Origin: Ruminococcus flavefaciens
GTDB taxonomy: Bacteria > Bacillota > Clostridia > Oscillospirales > Ruminococcaceae
Assembly (NCBI GenBank): GCA_002310115.1
Contig: DBYI01000043.1
Span: 1 to 35,503 of the forward strand
Reading direction: 5' to 3'
Length of the DNA: 35,503 bases
Shown here: positions 23,326 through 31,717 of the stretch, piece by piece
Position numbering within the stretch: position 1 is the stretch's first letter
Layout: the number at the start of each line of letters is the position of its first letter
Notes under the pieces: generated by a model
Database searches by the model: none
Told to the model about the DNA's origin: nothing
The model's input: only the letters and a program-made list of their open reading frames with translations
Translations under genes and position numbers: made by a program

Positions 23326-24750
23326 ATGGATCTTCAAGCACTTGCTGACAGCTTTGAATCAATGACCTGTATCATGTCTGTAGAGGTCTTCCCCGACGGA
23401 AGCTATGGTAATATTCGTATTGTTGCAGGTAATAAGCCTTATGTAAACTCTATAGAAAATTCCAACAGTCTCTGCTTTTCAGATATGCTGGACAATAAAT
23501 TCGTACCAAATTCACCTTATGAAAGATATATCCCGAAGGATTTGAATTTCGAAAGTGCCTGCTATGCTTCGGCAGTGATGAAAAAAACTTTCCACACATA
23601 TATACACCCTGAAAGATACAGCTTCTGGGTAGATATGTATATGATGCCAATAGTTTCCGACAAACCCAATATATATTACTGTACATATTCGCAGGAACTC
23701 ACCCCGGAAACAAATACAAAACGTATGTCAAACGTAGACTCATCAGTATCAATTTCTGTACTTGAGACCTGCATAAAACTTCGAGGTACAGACGATTTCA
23801 AGCACACTATGGACGATGTTATCTCCGATATCCGCAAAATGTGCGGAGCTGAGGTATGCTGTATATTCCTTACTGATTTCAACGAGAGAAAGTATTCCGT
23901 GCTTTGTGACTCATCAGCTCCTGAGCTTGGCCTTCTCCCTGTAGAGGAGTACCTCAAAAGTCATTATTCTGACTTTTTCAGCATTGTCGAAACCTGGAAG
24001 GACACAATCGCAGGAAGTACCTGCCTTATAATCCAGAATGAAAAAGATATGGAAGTTCTTCACGAAAGGAATCCAGTATGGTGTGATTCCATGAAGGATT
24101 CTGGTATAAAGAGCATAGTTCTCTATCCCCTTTTTTACAACAACGAAACTCTCGGTTATATCTGGGCGATAAATTTCGATACTCAGAACACCATTAATAT
24201 ACGTGCAACCCTCGAAACCACCTCATATTTCGTGGCTTCTGAAATAGCAAACAATCAGCTCCTGGAGCAACTTGAAACCATGAGCACCATTGATATGCTG
24301 ACAGATGTTTATAACCGCAACGCCATGAACAAACGTATCGACGAGCTTATAAAGAGCAGCACAAAACCCAAAAGTCTTTCTGTTGTCTTTGCCGACCTAA
24401 ATGGACTAAAGCAAGTCAACGACAGCGGCGGTCATGTTGAAGGCGATAATCTGCTTAAAGCAGCGGCCGCTATATTCAAGGACGTTTTCTCTGACGGTGA
24501 GATATACCGTGCAGGTGGAGATGAGTTTATGGCAATAGTCACTGATATCTCCCGTGAAGAACTTGAGAAGCGTGTAAAAAAACTGAATGATTACTCCGAT
24601 ACTAACGGAAAAGTAAGCTTTTCTCTTGGCTACTGCTACGATGACATCAACTGCGACATCAGAAAAGCTATGAGCAATGCTGATAAGAGTATGTACAAAA
24701 ACAAACAGCAGTTCTATGAAAATCATCCTGATCGCAGGCGCCAGAGCTGA
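23326..24750 (+). CDS. GAF-GGDEF diguanylate cyclase
   Basis: A 474-residue soluble diguanylate cyclase that makes cyclic di-GMP from two GTP. The N-terminal region (about 1-120) looks like a PAS-type sensor (for example FSDMLDNKFVPNSPYERYIP), followed by a GAF-like domain (about 145-305) and a C-terminal GGDEF domain (about 320-465). The active site is intact: GGDEF at 397-401, and the metal Asp in VVFADLNGLKQVND. The inhibitory RxxD site five residues before GGDEF is not present (the residues read FSDGEIYRA), so product feedback through that site is not expected. The start at 23326 has CGGAGGG upstream. With no membrane helix it is a cytosolic sensor of an unknown ligand. It is monocistronic. 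Confidence 0.93.
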   Translation: MDLQALADSFESMTCIMSVEVFPDGSYGNIRIVAGNKPYVNSIENSNSLCFSDMLDNKFVPNSPYERYIPKDLNFESACYASAVMKKTFHTYIHPERYSFWVDMYMMPIVSDKPNIYYCTYSQELTPETNTKRMSNVDSSVSISVLETCIKLRGTDDFKHTMDDVISDIRKMCGAEVCCIFLTDFNERKYSVLCDSSAPELGLLPVEEYLKSHYSDFFSIVETWKDTIAGSTCLIIQNEKDMEVLHERNPVWCDSMKDSGIKSIVLYPLFYNNETLGYIWAINFDTQNTINIRATLETTSYFVASEIANNQLLEQLETMSTIDMLTDVYNRNAMNKRIDELIKSSTKPKSLSVVFADLNGLKQVNDSGGHVEGDNLLKAAAAIFKDVFSDGEIYRAGGDEFMAIVTDISREELEKRVKKLNDYSDTNGKVSFSLGYCYDDINCDIRKAMSNADKSMYKNKQQFYENHPDRRRQS

Positions 24751-24774
24751 TTAATCTATACAATGAGCATTTTA

Positions 24775-24808
24775 CTCCCCGCTTTCAATTGAAAGCGGGG
24801 AGATTTTT
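24775..24808 (+). terminator. Intrinsic terminator of the diguanylate cyclase gene
   Basis: CTCCCCGCTTTC and GAAAGCGGGGAG flank AATT, a perfect 28-base palindrome, followed by ATTTTT. Confidence 0.92.
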
Positions 24809-24836
24809 CATTATATTTTGAAAAAAATCCCCTGTT

Positions 24837-24865
24837 ACCTCGTTTTTGAAATATGTTGCTGCGTA
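24837..24865 (+). promoter_or_regulatory. Candidate distal SigI-type promoter of the cotH-dockerin gene
   Basis: ACCTCGTTTTTGA at 24837-24849 differs by one base from the same 13 bases at the sigI promoter (17429-17441), and TGCGTAT follows at 24860-24866 as it does there, with a spacer one base longer (19 versus 18). If used, the leader would be about 310 bases. Confidence 0.4.
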
Positions 24866-25031
24866 TTCTTTACTGTGAAGTTTTACGTGACTATTCCATC
24901 TGATTAAGATTCATTGCAAATATATTCTACAGTTTCATGTATATTTCGTTCCGTACTTACATAAAAACATGAAAAACTGTACAGCTTTTATGATATTCCT
25001 CGTTTTTTACCCTAAATCTGCCTTTTTTCGG

Positions 25032-25061
25032 TTGAATCCCATGCCGGCCGTGTGATATAAT
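25032..25061 (+). promoter_or_regulatory. Vegetative promoter of the cotH-dockerin gene
   Basis: TTGAAT at 25032-25037, 18-base spacer, perfect TATAAT at 25056-25061 with TGA before it; the leader is about 115 bases. The gap 24809-25184 otherwise holds only the distal SigI-type element. Confidence 0.7.
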
Positions 25062-25184
25062 TATTATGCAATTAAAAGATTCTTTTACATATAAGCAGAT
25101 AATTACAAATAAAAATTTTAAAGAATAGAAAAACGTAAAAAACCTGTTTTCTACGCAGGAATTGAAAAAAAATAGGAGGAAAAC

Positions 25185-27878
25185 ATGAAAAAGCATTTCA
25201 TAAGCAAAACCGTTTCGGGAGTATTATGCCTTGGCATAATACTGCAATCCGCTGCATATCTCCCTGCAAATGCCGACAACAGTTCGTCTGTTACATTAAA
25301 CGAGGTATGTGCAAAGAATAGCACATATCAGTCAGCTGACGGAAATTTTTATGACTGGATTGAGCTGTACAACAACGGCAGTCAGGAAACGAATATTTCG
25401 GGCTGGGGACTTTCTGACAAGGAAGATAAACCATATCTTTATACATTTCCCGAAGGAACTGCTATCAAGGCCGGAGAAAGGCTGATCGTTTTCTGCGATA
25501 GCGACGCAGCTGCAAATGACAGCAAAATAGCTCCTTTCGGACTTTCAACATCGGGCGAGACATTAGTTCTCACAGACGCACAGGGTAATAAAACTCATAC
25601 TATTACTTTCGGTTCAATTGCAGAAGACAGCTCATACGGACAGTATCCCGACGGAAGCGGAGAGTTCTACACTCTCAAATGCACTCCAGCTCAGGCCAAC
25701 ACCGCTCCGGAGGGCAGCAATGCCGTACATCAGCCTGCTTTTTCTCAGGAAAGCGGCTTTTATGACAACAGCTTCTCACTTACTCTTACTGCTGATGATG
25801 GCTGCACGATATACTACACCACCGATGGAAGCGACCCTACACCCGAATCTGAGAAATACTCCGAACCTATCACAGTAGAAGATATGTCCGACACTCAGAA
25901 CCGTCTGAGTGCTCGTACTGATATAGTTCCTGGCAAAGCTGAAGCTCCTCGGAATAACGTTGATAAGGCTGCTGTAATACGTGCAGTATCTGTTGACAGT
26001 GAGGGACGCATAAGTGACATCGTTACAAAGACTTATTTCATAGGCAAGACAAATACAGGCTATTATCCGAACATGAAAGTCGTTTCACTTGTAACTGATC
26101 CAGATAATCTTTTCGGCTACGAAAACGGAATATATTGCCTCGGACAGGCTTACGGCGGTACTCAACAGCCAGATGACAAGCCAAAAGAAGAAGAGCATCC
26201 GAAAGAAGAAGAAAAGCCAAAGGAGGAAAATGGCCCCGAACACAAGGAACCTGAAGATAACAGAGTTTCCCGTCAAAGAGCTGGAAATCCCTGGGAAATG
26301 CCTGCAAACTATACCATGAGAGGCAGAGAATGGGAACGCGAGGCTTCATTCACACTCTTCGATAATGGTGAAAAGGTTATAGAGCAAAACGTTGGAATAC
26401 GTATCAAGGGTAACTACTCAAGAAGCCTGCCGCAGAAGAGTTTCACCGTTTACACCCGCGAGGACTATGGCACACCCGAATTTGACTACGACTTCTTCTC
26501 GGGCAAGGCAACCAAGGCTAAAAACGGAAAAGCTATCAAAAAGTATGACGGACTTGTTCTCCGCAACGGCGGAAATGACAATACCTACGCTTTCTTCCGC
26601 GACAGTATAAATCAGAGCCTTATCACTGACAGAGCCTTTGCATATCAGGCTACAACCGAGTGCATAGTTTTCATAGACGGTGAATTCTGGGGTATTTATC
26701 AGATGATGGAAAAAATTGACAAGGATTATCTCAGTTCTCATTATGGTGTCAAGAAAAGCGACGTCGCAATGATAAAGAACGGCGAGCTTGATGAAGGCAC
26801 AGAACAGGATCTCAGCGACTGGAACGAACTCTGCAAAGGCGTGGCAGGCGGCAGCATATCCTATGACGAATTCTGCAATAAAGTCGACTTACAAGGATTC
26901 ATGGACTACTTTGCAGCTCAGATATACTGGGCTAACGCAGACTGGCCGCAGAGAAACTACACTGCATGGCGCTCTGACACTATTGACGAATCCAATCCCT
27001 ACTCAGACGGAAAGTGGAGAATGATACTCTTCGATACTGAATCAGGACAAGGACTTTACGGCAGCAATGACAAGTCCTTCTCTGCTGATTGTTACAGACG
27101 TATCAGCAGTACTAACAGCGATATTGGCAAAATGTTCACAACTCTAATGAATAACGAGAAGTTCAGACTTGAATTCTCCAGAACCATGATGGATCTTGCA
27201 AATTTCAATTTCACGACTGAAAAAACCTCAGAAGTTATCAACTACTACAAGAACAATTACAAGCAGCAGGTCCTCGATACCTTTGCACGCTTTAACTCAA
27301 GCAGCCTTTCTGGCGGAAGCGGAGAAGGCAGATTTGAAAACGCTATCTCAACAGTGCTAAACTTCTATTCTAAGCGCTATTCATATGCAGAAAGCACTAC
27401 CCGTTCAGCTGCCAAGCTCTCAGCTGCTCCTTATAAACTCACCGTTAACAATCATGCAATCAACGGCAGTATAAAGCTAAATACTCTTGACCTCGGCAAA
27501 ACAGACGGCTGGAGTGGCAATTATCACTCTGATTATGATATGACAATCACAGCTGTTCCGGAGGAAGGACGCACATTCTCACACTGGATAGTAAGGGGTG
27601 CACAGATAACTGAAGGAGATAAAACTTCTGCAACTATCAGCTTCAAGCTGGAATCTGATGCAACTGTTGAGGCCGTTTACACTTCCGACGTACGCGGCGA
27701 TGCAAATTCAGACGGAGAGTTCAACGTGGTAGACCTCGTACTTCTGCAAAGGTGGCTCACCGCAGACAGCAGCGTAGAACTCTCAAACTGGAAGAACGCT
27801 GATCTTTGCGAAGACGGAATAATTGATATATTTGATATATTGTCAATGAGGAAAGAACTTTTAAAGGGAAATAATTAA
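25185..27878 (+). CDS. Secreted CotH-domain protein with lamin-tail domain and dockerin
   Basis: An 897-residue secreted modular protein. In order: a signal peptide (1-30, ending PANA); a lamin-tail domain (about 35-165, LNEVCAKNST, YDWIELYN, SGWGLSD); a chitobiase-C-terminal-like beta domain (about 185-290, CTIYYTTDGSDPTP); a CotH domain (about 295-745); a bacterial beta-repeat (about 750-830, MTITAVPEEGRTFSHW); and a C-terminal type-I dockerin (about 836-893) with two Ca-binding repeats, GDANSDGEFNVVD and ADLCEDGIIDIFD. CotH of Bacillus is a spore-coat protein kinase, and key stretches such as GNDNTYAFFRDSINQSLI, DGEFWGIYQMMEKIDKDYL and LFDTESGQG are present. A Lys/Glu/Pro linker (327-362) interrupts the CotH start. 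The dockerin predicts cellulosome attachment. AATAGGAGG precedes the ATG. It may phosphorylate or structure surface partners; activity is unproven. Confidence 0.92.
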   Translation: MKKHFISKTVSGVLCLGIILQSAAYLPANADNSSSVTLNEVCAKNSTYQSADGNFYDWIELYNNGSQETNISGWGLSDKEDKPYLYTFPEGTAIKAGERLIVFCDSDAAANDSKIAPFGLSTSGETLVLTDAQGNKTHTITFGSIAEDSSYGQYPDGSGEFYTLKCTPAQANTAPEGSNAVHQPAFSQESGFYDNSFSLTLTADDGCTIYYTTDGSDPTPESEKYSEPITVEDMSDTQNRLSARTDIVPGKAEAPRNNVDKAAVIRAVSVDSEGRISDIVTKTYFIGKTNTGYYPNMKVVSLVTDPDNLFGYENGIYCLGQAYGGTQQPDDKPKEEEHPKEEEKPKEENGPEHKEPEDNRVSRQRAGNPWEMPANYTMRGREWEREASFTLFDNGEKVIEQNVGIRIKGNYSRSLPQKSFTVYTREDYGTPEFDYDFFSGKATKAKNGKAIKKYDGLVLRNGGNDNTYAFFRDSINQSLITDRAFAYQATTECIVFIDGEFWGIYQMMEKIDKDYLSSHYGVKKSDVAMIKNGELDEGTEQDLSDWNELCKGVAGGSISYDEFCNKVDLQGFMDYFAAQIYWANADWPQRNYTAWRSDTIDESNPYSDGKWRMILFDTESGQGLYGSNDKSFSADCYRRISSTNSDIGKMFTTLMNNEKFRLEFSRTMMDLANFNFTTEKTSEVINYYKNNYKQQVLDTFARFNSSSLSGGSGEGRFENAISTVLNFYSKRYSYAESTTRSAAKLSAAPYKLTVNNHAINGSIKLNTLDLGKTDGWSGNYHSDYDMTITAVPEEGRTFSHWIVRGAQITEGDKTSATISFKLESDATVEAVYTSDVRGDANSDGEFNVVDLVLLQRWLTADSSVELSNWKNADLCEDGIIDIFDILSMRKELLKGNN

Positions 27879-27999
27879 AATATAAAGGGAAATTTTGAGA
27901 AAACTAAGATAGATTGAAAAGACATAAGAAATAACTTGATCGAATATACAGGCGATATTCTTTTTCTCCGCTTATTTATCGCCTTATATACACTTCTTT

Positions 28000-28027
28000 A
28001 GCGGCAGTTTCTGACTGCCGCTTTTTT
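28000..28027 (+). terminator. Intrinsic terminator of the cotH-dockerin gene
   Basis: AGCGGCAGT and ACTGCCGCT form a 9-base-pair stem around TTCTG, followed by six T. A weaker GGCGATA/TATCGCC hairpin (27951-27983) lies before it. Confidence 0.9.
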
Positions 28028-28049
28028 CTCCCATTTTTTTCATTTTCCA

Positions 28050-28078
28050 TTGCAATCCGAGCGCGCTCATGCTATAAT
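28050..28078 (+). promoter_or_regulatory. Distal vegetative promoter of the ECF/dockerin operon
   Basis: TTGCAA at 28050-28055, 17 bases, perfect TATAAT at 28073-28078 with TGC before it. It would give a leader of about 300 bases. Confidence 0.7.
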
Positions 28079-28387
28079 TTAAATAGAAAGCGGACGCATT
28101 TCACGAAAACGTAATACATAAACTGTAAGTAACTTTTTGAGCGTTGGGGTAATCCCTCAAACGCCTGATTTATATAATCAACTGTAAGATCCGTATCGGC
28201 AGCAGCCTATGTCCGCAAATAAAACAGAAAATTCTGCTGCCTGAATTGATAAAACTATTTCTGCGATATATCGAAAAAATTGCAGCTCAAAAAAATATTT
28301 TGAAAAATTTCTGAAATTACTAAGATAATCGGATAAAATTTACGTCTAATATAGTGAAAGGCAAAATTTTCGGAAAGGAGCCTGTCA
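28079..28387 (+). promoter_or_regulatory. Long leader with complementary segments and candidate ECF promoter
   Basis: No gene is present. GCGGAC (28090-28095) can pair with GTCCGC (28211-28216), and GTCCGC lies in the loop of a second hairpin, GGCAGCAG (28198-28205) with CTGCTGCC (28234-28241), so a pseudoknot or a switch is possible. AACTGTAAG occurs twice (28121-28129, 28180-28188). Close to the gene, AATTTC-T-GAAATT (28306-28318) and an ACGTC motif (about 28342) may be an autoregulated ECF promoter; a similar AATTTTCTGAAATT precedes the second ECF gene at about 31733. Confidence 0.45.
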
Positions 28388-28942
28388 ATGGATAATGGTT
28401 CAAGTAGCTACAGCCGTTATCTTGCTGGTGATGATGCCGCTATGGGAGAGCTGGTCCGCGAGTACAGCGACGGGCTCACCGTATTTCTTAATAGCTTCAC
28501 CAATAATCTTTCTGAAGCAGAAGAGCTGATGGAAGAAACCTTTTTCCGACTGGCTTACAAAAAGCCGCGATATAATGGGAAAAGCTCCTTCAAAACCTGG
28601 CTGTACTCCATTGCGAGAAATCTCGCGATTGACAGTCTCAGGAAGCGCAAGGGCTACAAATCCGTGTCCTTTGACGATTGTACAGAGCTAACCTCTGAGA
28701 TCAACGTTGAAGAAGCTTACCTGAAAGAAGAAAGAAAGGCTATCATACACAGGGCTATCTCCAATCTGAAAGATGAATATCGTCAGGTGGTACACCTGAT
28801 ATATCTTGAAGGCTTTTCAAATGCTGAAACGGCGGTGATAATGAAGAAGAGTAACAAACAAATCACAAATCTTTTATATCAAGCCAAAAAAGCTCTGAAA
28901 ACTGAACTTGAAAAGGAGGGAATTACGTATGCGGGACTATGA
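28388..28942 (+). CDS. ECF-family sigma factor (first)
   Basis: A 184-residue group 4 sigma factor. Region 2 spans about 20-90, with YLAGDDAAMGELVREY, SEAEELMEETFFRL and the FKTWLYSIARNLAIDSLRKRK recognition segment. Region 4 spans about 115-175 (AISNLKDEYRQVVHLIYLEGFSNAETAVIMKKSNKQITNLLYQAKKALK), a helix-turn-helix for the -35 element. The link between the two regions is short, as usual. AAAGGAG lies 7 bases before the ATG. The last 14 bases overlap the start of the downstream membrane/dockerin gene, so the two are co-translated, the normal arrangement of a sigma factor with its regulator. The regulon is unknown; the partner suggests control tied to the cell surface or cellulosome. Confidence 0.93.
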   Translation: MDNGSSSYSRYLAGDDAAMGELVREYSDGLTVFLNSFTNNLSEAEELMEETFFRLAYKKPRYNGKSSFKTWLYSIARNLAIDSLRKRKGYKSVSFDDCTELTSEINVEEAYLKEERKAIIHRAISNLKDEYRQVVHLIYLEGFSNAETAVIMKKSNKQITNLLYQAKKALKTELEKEGITYAGL

Positions 28943-30938
28943 TAAGGTCACTCAAGCCGTACTCAGACGGCGCGATGAGCAGATAGCAAAGGACAAGCGA
29001 AAAGCTATAATCGTTAAGTACAGTGCTGCTGCTGCCGCGTTTGCTTGCTGTACTGCGGTAGTGATCGGTAAGGGTATGTACCGATACAATAACGCAGTAA
29101 TTCCGCCTGAGATCAATAATGTTGCGCCTACGGAAACAACTCTGGATCAAGATCAGATGAGCACAACAACAGCTTATGAAACAACCAAGACGACGAAGGC
29201 AACAACGGCGTTGTCCAAAACTGATACGGCAACAACCCGTAAACGGGTAGATGCTTTAGTGACAAGCTCGGTAACTACCGCAGCTTTCTGCACTGTCACT
29301 ACTGACAAGAAATTAACCGATAATACAGTAAAAAGCAACGCCGTCACGTCTTCACCCATCGTGGCTGTACCTGTAGTCGCTACAACTACAGCGGAAGTTC
29401 AGCCCGATGTTCCAATTCATGAAGTGAGAGTAGATATGCAAAGAATACCTGTATTCCTCTCTGCACTCACTGCTTCAGTCTCAAACGTTATCTCAAATGT
29501 TAATAACGAATATTATGTCAGCGATGACAGATATCCGAATCAGAAAAATGGTATCGAGAATATCCGCAAGTTCAATATGCAGACCGACCTTGATCAGAAT
29601 GGAAAGTTTGACCTTGAGGACTGCCGCCAGCTGTATCTATACTGCTCAGCCAGCGCAAACGATACTCCCGATAACTCATTGAATATTCCACAGGAGATTT
29701 TTCAGTTCATAGCTGAAAATGCCGACTATAACCAGGATGGTAATATAAGCTCGGAGGATGCTGATATTCTCGTATGTAGCTATCTTATCAACAACAGGAT
29801 AAAATACAGTGACATTGCACCTGTGACCTATGACAAGTCAGGCATCGCTCTCCCGTCGGGGAACAGCAACGAATCATCATTTGCATATACGGTCAGCAGC
29901 TTTGCACACAAGCTCATGATAGACCACTATATTATAGAGGATATGGTGGATCAGAAAATTATTGATCTCGATGTGAACAAGGACGGAAATGTAGATATCG
30001 AGGACTTCACCTATCTTAAAATAAACGGTGATAACTACCTCGACAACTATATTGTTCCCGTAGAGGGTGGATTTGCTACGGCTTCTCGTCCCAATACCAT
30101 CGTTCTTCCCGATAATATCAAAAAGAACTGTGACGCTGTGTACTTGGCAAGACCTTTCGTGAAATACGAGGATACAGATGAAGTTTCATGCTTCTTAACA
30201 GGACTGGAAGATTATTTTGCTTCCCATATGACGCTTATGCCCGAGTTCTTTGAAAATAATTTCTACGAGAGCATAATCGATTATGCAAACGAGTACTCCA
30301 TCGGTGACAGCCTTTACTACCGCGCTGTCGAAATTGGAGTTATCCCCGAAGAGGACAGCTATTTCCACTTTGATAACGAAGTTTTTGAGAACGGCTTCAA
30401 GACTTACTATGAAAATGTAGTTTCAGGAAAACAGGCAGTTCCTGACCTTAATATGGATGGAGTTGTAGACCGCAAAGACTACAATACAGCAAGCGATTAC
30501 ATCTTTGAAGTCGCTGCCCGCACCAATAACAGTAAGATGAAGATACCTGCTGATGTATGGAAGAACATCAACAGCAATTGTGACTTCAATCAAAACGGAA
30601 CAAGCGGAGATATCTATGATATCTTCTTTGCACAGATATTTGTGCTTCTTAATGAAGACAAGGATACAAACGATACGGGAACTGACAAGACAGTCACCGA
30701 AAAAAGCTCCAATATTGATCCTTACGCTCTTGACGGCGATGTCAACTGCGACGGAACTGTTGATATGGCAGACGCTGTACTGATAATGCAGTACCTCTCC
30801 AATCCAAGCAAGTTCCAGCTTACAGACCGCGGAAGGCTCAATGGAGATGTCGACGGAAAGAATAATGGTATCACACTTACAGACGTGCTGGTTATCCAGA
30901 ACCGCCTGCTCAATCACAATCAGAATTATACTGAATGA
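28929..30938 (+). CDS. Membrane-anchored multi-EF-hand protein with C-terminal dockerin, sigma partner
   Basis: A 669-residue protein co-translated with an ECF sigma factor. The short cytosolic part (about 1-30, MRDYDKVTQAVLRRRDEQIAK) is followed by a membrane helix (about 30-48) and a Thr-rich extracellular linker (about 65-160). The ectodomain contains at least five isolated dockerin-type Ca-binding loops (about 220, 266, 347, 506 and 552; such as DLDQNGKFDLED and DVNKDGNVDIED). It ends in a full two-repeat dockerin (about 602-661, GDVNCDGTVDMADAVLIM and GDVDGKNNGITLTDVLVI). The ATG at 28929 is preferred over TTG at 28908 because GGAGGG lies between them. By position it should be an anti-sigma factor, but the cytosolic segment is much shorter than a standard anti-sigma domain. 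A dockerin outside the cell could bind scaffoldin cohesins, so the protein may sense cellulosome assembly. That role is inference. Confidence 0.85.
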   Translation: MRDYDKVTQAVLRRRDEQIAKDKRKAIIVKYSAAAAAFACCTAVVIGKGMYRYNNAVIPPEINNVAPTETTLDQDQMSTTTAYETTKTTKATTALSKTDTATTRKRVDALVTSSVTTAAFCTVTTDKKLTDNTVKSNAVTSSPIVAVPVVATTTAEVQPDVPIHEVRVDMQRIPVFLSALTASVSNVISNVNNEYYVSDDRYPNQKNGIENIRKFNMQTDLDQNGKFDLEDCRQLYLYCSASANDTPDNSLNIPQEIFQFIAENADYNQDGNISSEDADILVCSYLINNRIKYSDIAPVTYDKSGIALPSGNSNESSFAYTVSSFAHKLMIDHYIIEDMVDQKIIDLDVNKDGNVDIEDFTYLKINGDNYLDNYIVPVEGGFATASRPNTIVLPDNIKKNCDAVYLARPFVKYEDTDEVSCFLTGLEDYFASHMTLMPEFFENNFYESIIDYANEYSIGDSLYYRAVEIGVIPEEDSYFHFDNEVFENGFKTYYENVVSGKQAVPDLNMDGVVDRKDYNTASDYIFEVAARTNNSKMKIPADVWKNINSNCDFNQNGTSGDIYDIFFAQIFVLLNEDKDTNDTGTDKTVTEKSSNIDPYALDGDVNCDGTVDMADAVLIMQYLSNPSKFQLTDRGRLNGDVDGKNNGITLTDVLVIQNRLLNHNQNYTE

Positions 30939-31002
30939 GTTACACGCAGCTCATTTCATATAATAAAATTTACCCCTAATTGATATTTTAAATGCGAAAA
31001 AG

Positions 31003-31035
31003 GCGTAAGGAAGCAAATTTCTTTACGCTTTTTTT
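31003..31035 (+). terminator. Intrinsic terminator of the ECF/dockerin operon
   Basis: GCGTAAGGAA and TTCTTTACGC pair (one G-U) with a six-base loop, followed by seven T. Confidence 0.85.
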
Positions 31036-31045
31036 GTTGTTGTAT

Positions 31046-31074
31046 TTGACTTTTCTGTCAACGACTGATATAAT
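31046..31074 (+). promoter_or_regulatory. Promoter of the pseudouridine synthase gene
   Basis: TTGACT at 31046-31051, 17 bases, perfect TATAAT at 31069-31074 with TGA before it; it starts just after the previous terminator. Confidence 0.8.
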
Positions 31075-31099
31075 AATAAAAAAACTTCGGGAGAAAAAA

Positions 31100-31717
31100 A
31101 TGCTGTACTTTATGTTCAATAAGCCGCAGAACTGCGTAACTGCCCGCTCGGACGCAGCCCATAAAACTGTTATGGACTACTTCCCTGCCGACCTTTCCGA
31201 AAAGCTTCACCCAGTGGGCAGACTGGATATGGATACCTGCGGCCTTCTGATACTTACCGACGACGGGAACCTGAATTTCAGGATAATGCACCCCTCAAAT
31301 CATATCAGCAAGACTTATTTCTTTTACGCCATTGGCTCTGTTGACGCAGAAAAGATAAAAAGGCTTGAAAACGGCATAGTGATGCAGGGAATGACCGCAA
31401 AAAAAGCAGTATTTACGTTGATAAGTGAGTATCATATCCGCGAGCTTGCGAACTTCATTCCCCGTGACCGCATTGAGAAATACATGAAGAATCCTGACGG
31501 AGCTGCTTTTGCCGCTTCTATTACTATCCATGAAGGAAAAAAACACGAGGTCAAAAGAATGCTCGAAGCTGTAGGGTGCAGAATATTCTATCTCCGCAGG
31601 GACAGCATCGGTGGACTTTCCCTCGATAAAAATCTGAAAGAAGGAAATTTCCGCCCTTTGACTGCAGAGGAACTGGAACTTCTTTCAGGTGAAATACTGC
31701 CTCAGATGAGCGAGTAA
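31100..31717 (+). CDS. RsuA/RluE-family rRNA pseudouridine synthase
   Basis: A 205-residue pseudouridine synthase that isomerises a uridine in rRNA. The catalytic motif GRLDMDTCGLLILTDDG has D43 in GRLD. The C-terminal family stretch ITIHEGKKHEVKRMLEAVGCRIFYLRR is clear. The usual N-terminal S4 RNA-binding domain is absent, so it resembles the short RluE form more than RsuA. The exact target base is not determined. The start at 31100 has CGGGAG upstream; the frame is open further upstream to 30992, but that would run through the terminator and promoter. It is followed by the second ECF operon, with only a GAGCGAGT/ACTCGCTC hairpin (31708-31727) over its stop codon. Confidence 0.92.
   Translation: MLYFMFNKPQNCVTARSDAAHKTVMDYFPADLSEKLHPVGRLDMDTCGLLILTDDGNLNFRIMHPSNHISKTYFFYAIGSVDAEKIKRLENGIVMQGMTAKKAVFTLISEYHIRELANFIPRDRIEKYMKNPDGAAFAASITIHEGKKHEVKRMLEAVGCRIFYLRRDSIGGLSLDKNLKEGNFRPLTAEELELLSGEILPQMSE

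Noticed and set aside
24957..25196. Minus-strand open frame rich in Phe upstream of the cotH-dockerin gene
   Set aside because: It covers the vegetative promoter and ribosome binding site of that gene and reads as A/T-rich intergenic DNA.
30992..31099. N-terminal extension of the pseudouridine synthase
   Set aside because: The extension would run through the preceding terminator and the gene's own promoter; the ATG at 31100 has CGGGAG upstream and begins the conserved domain.
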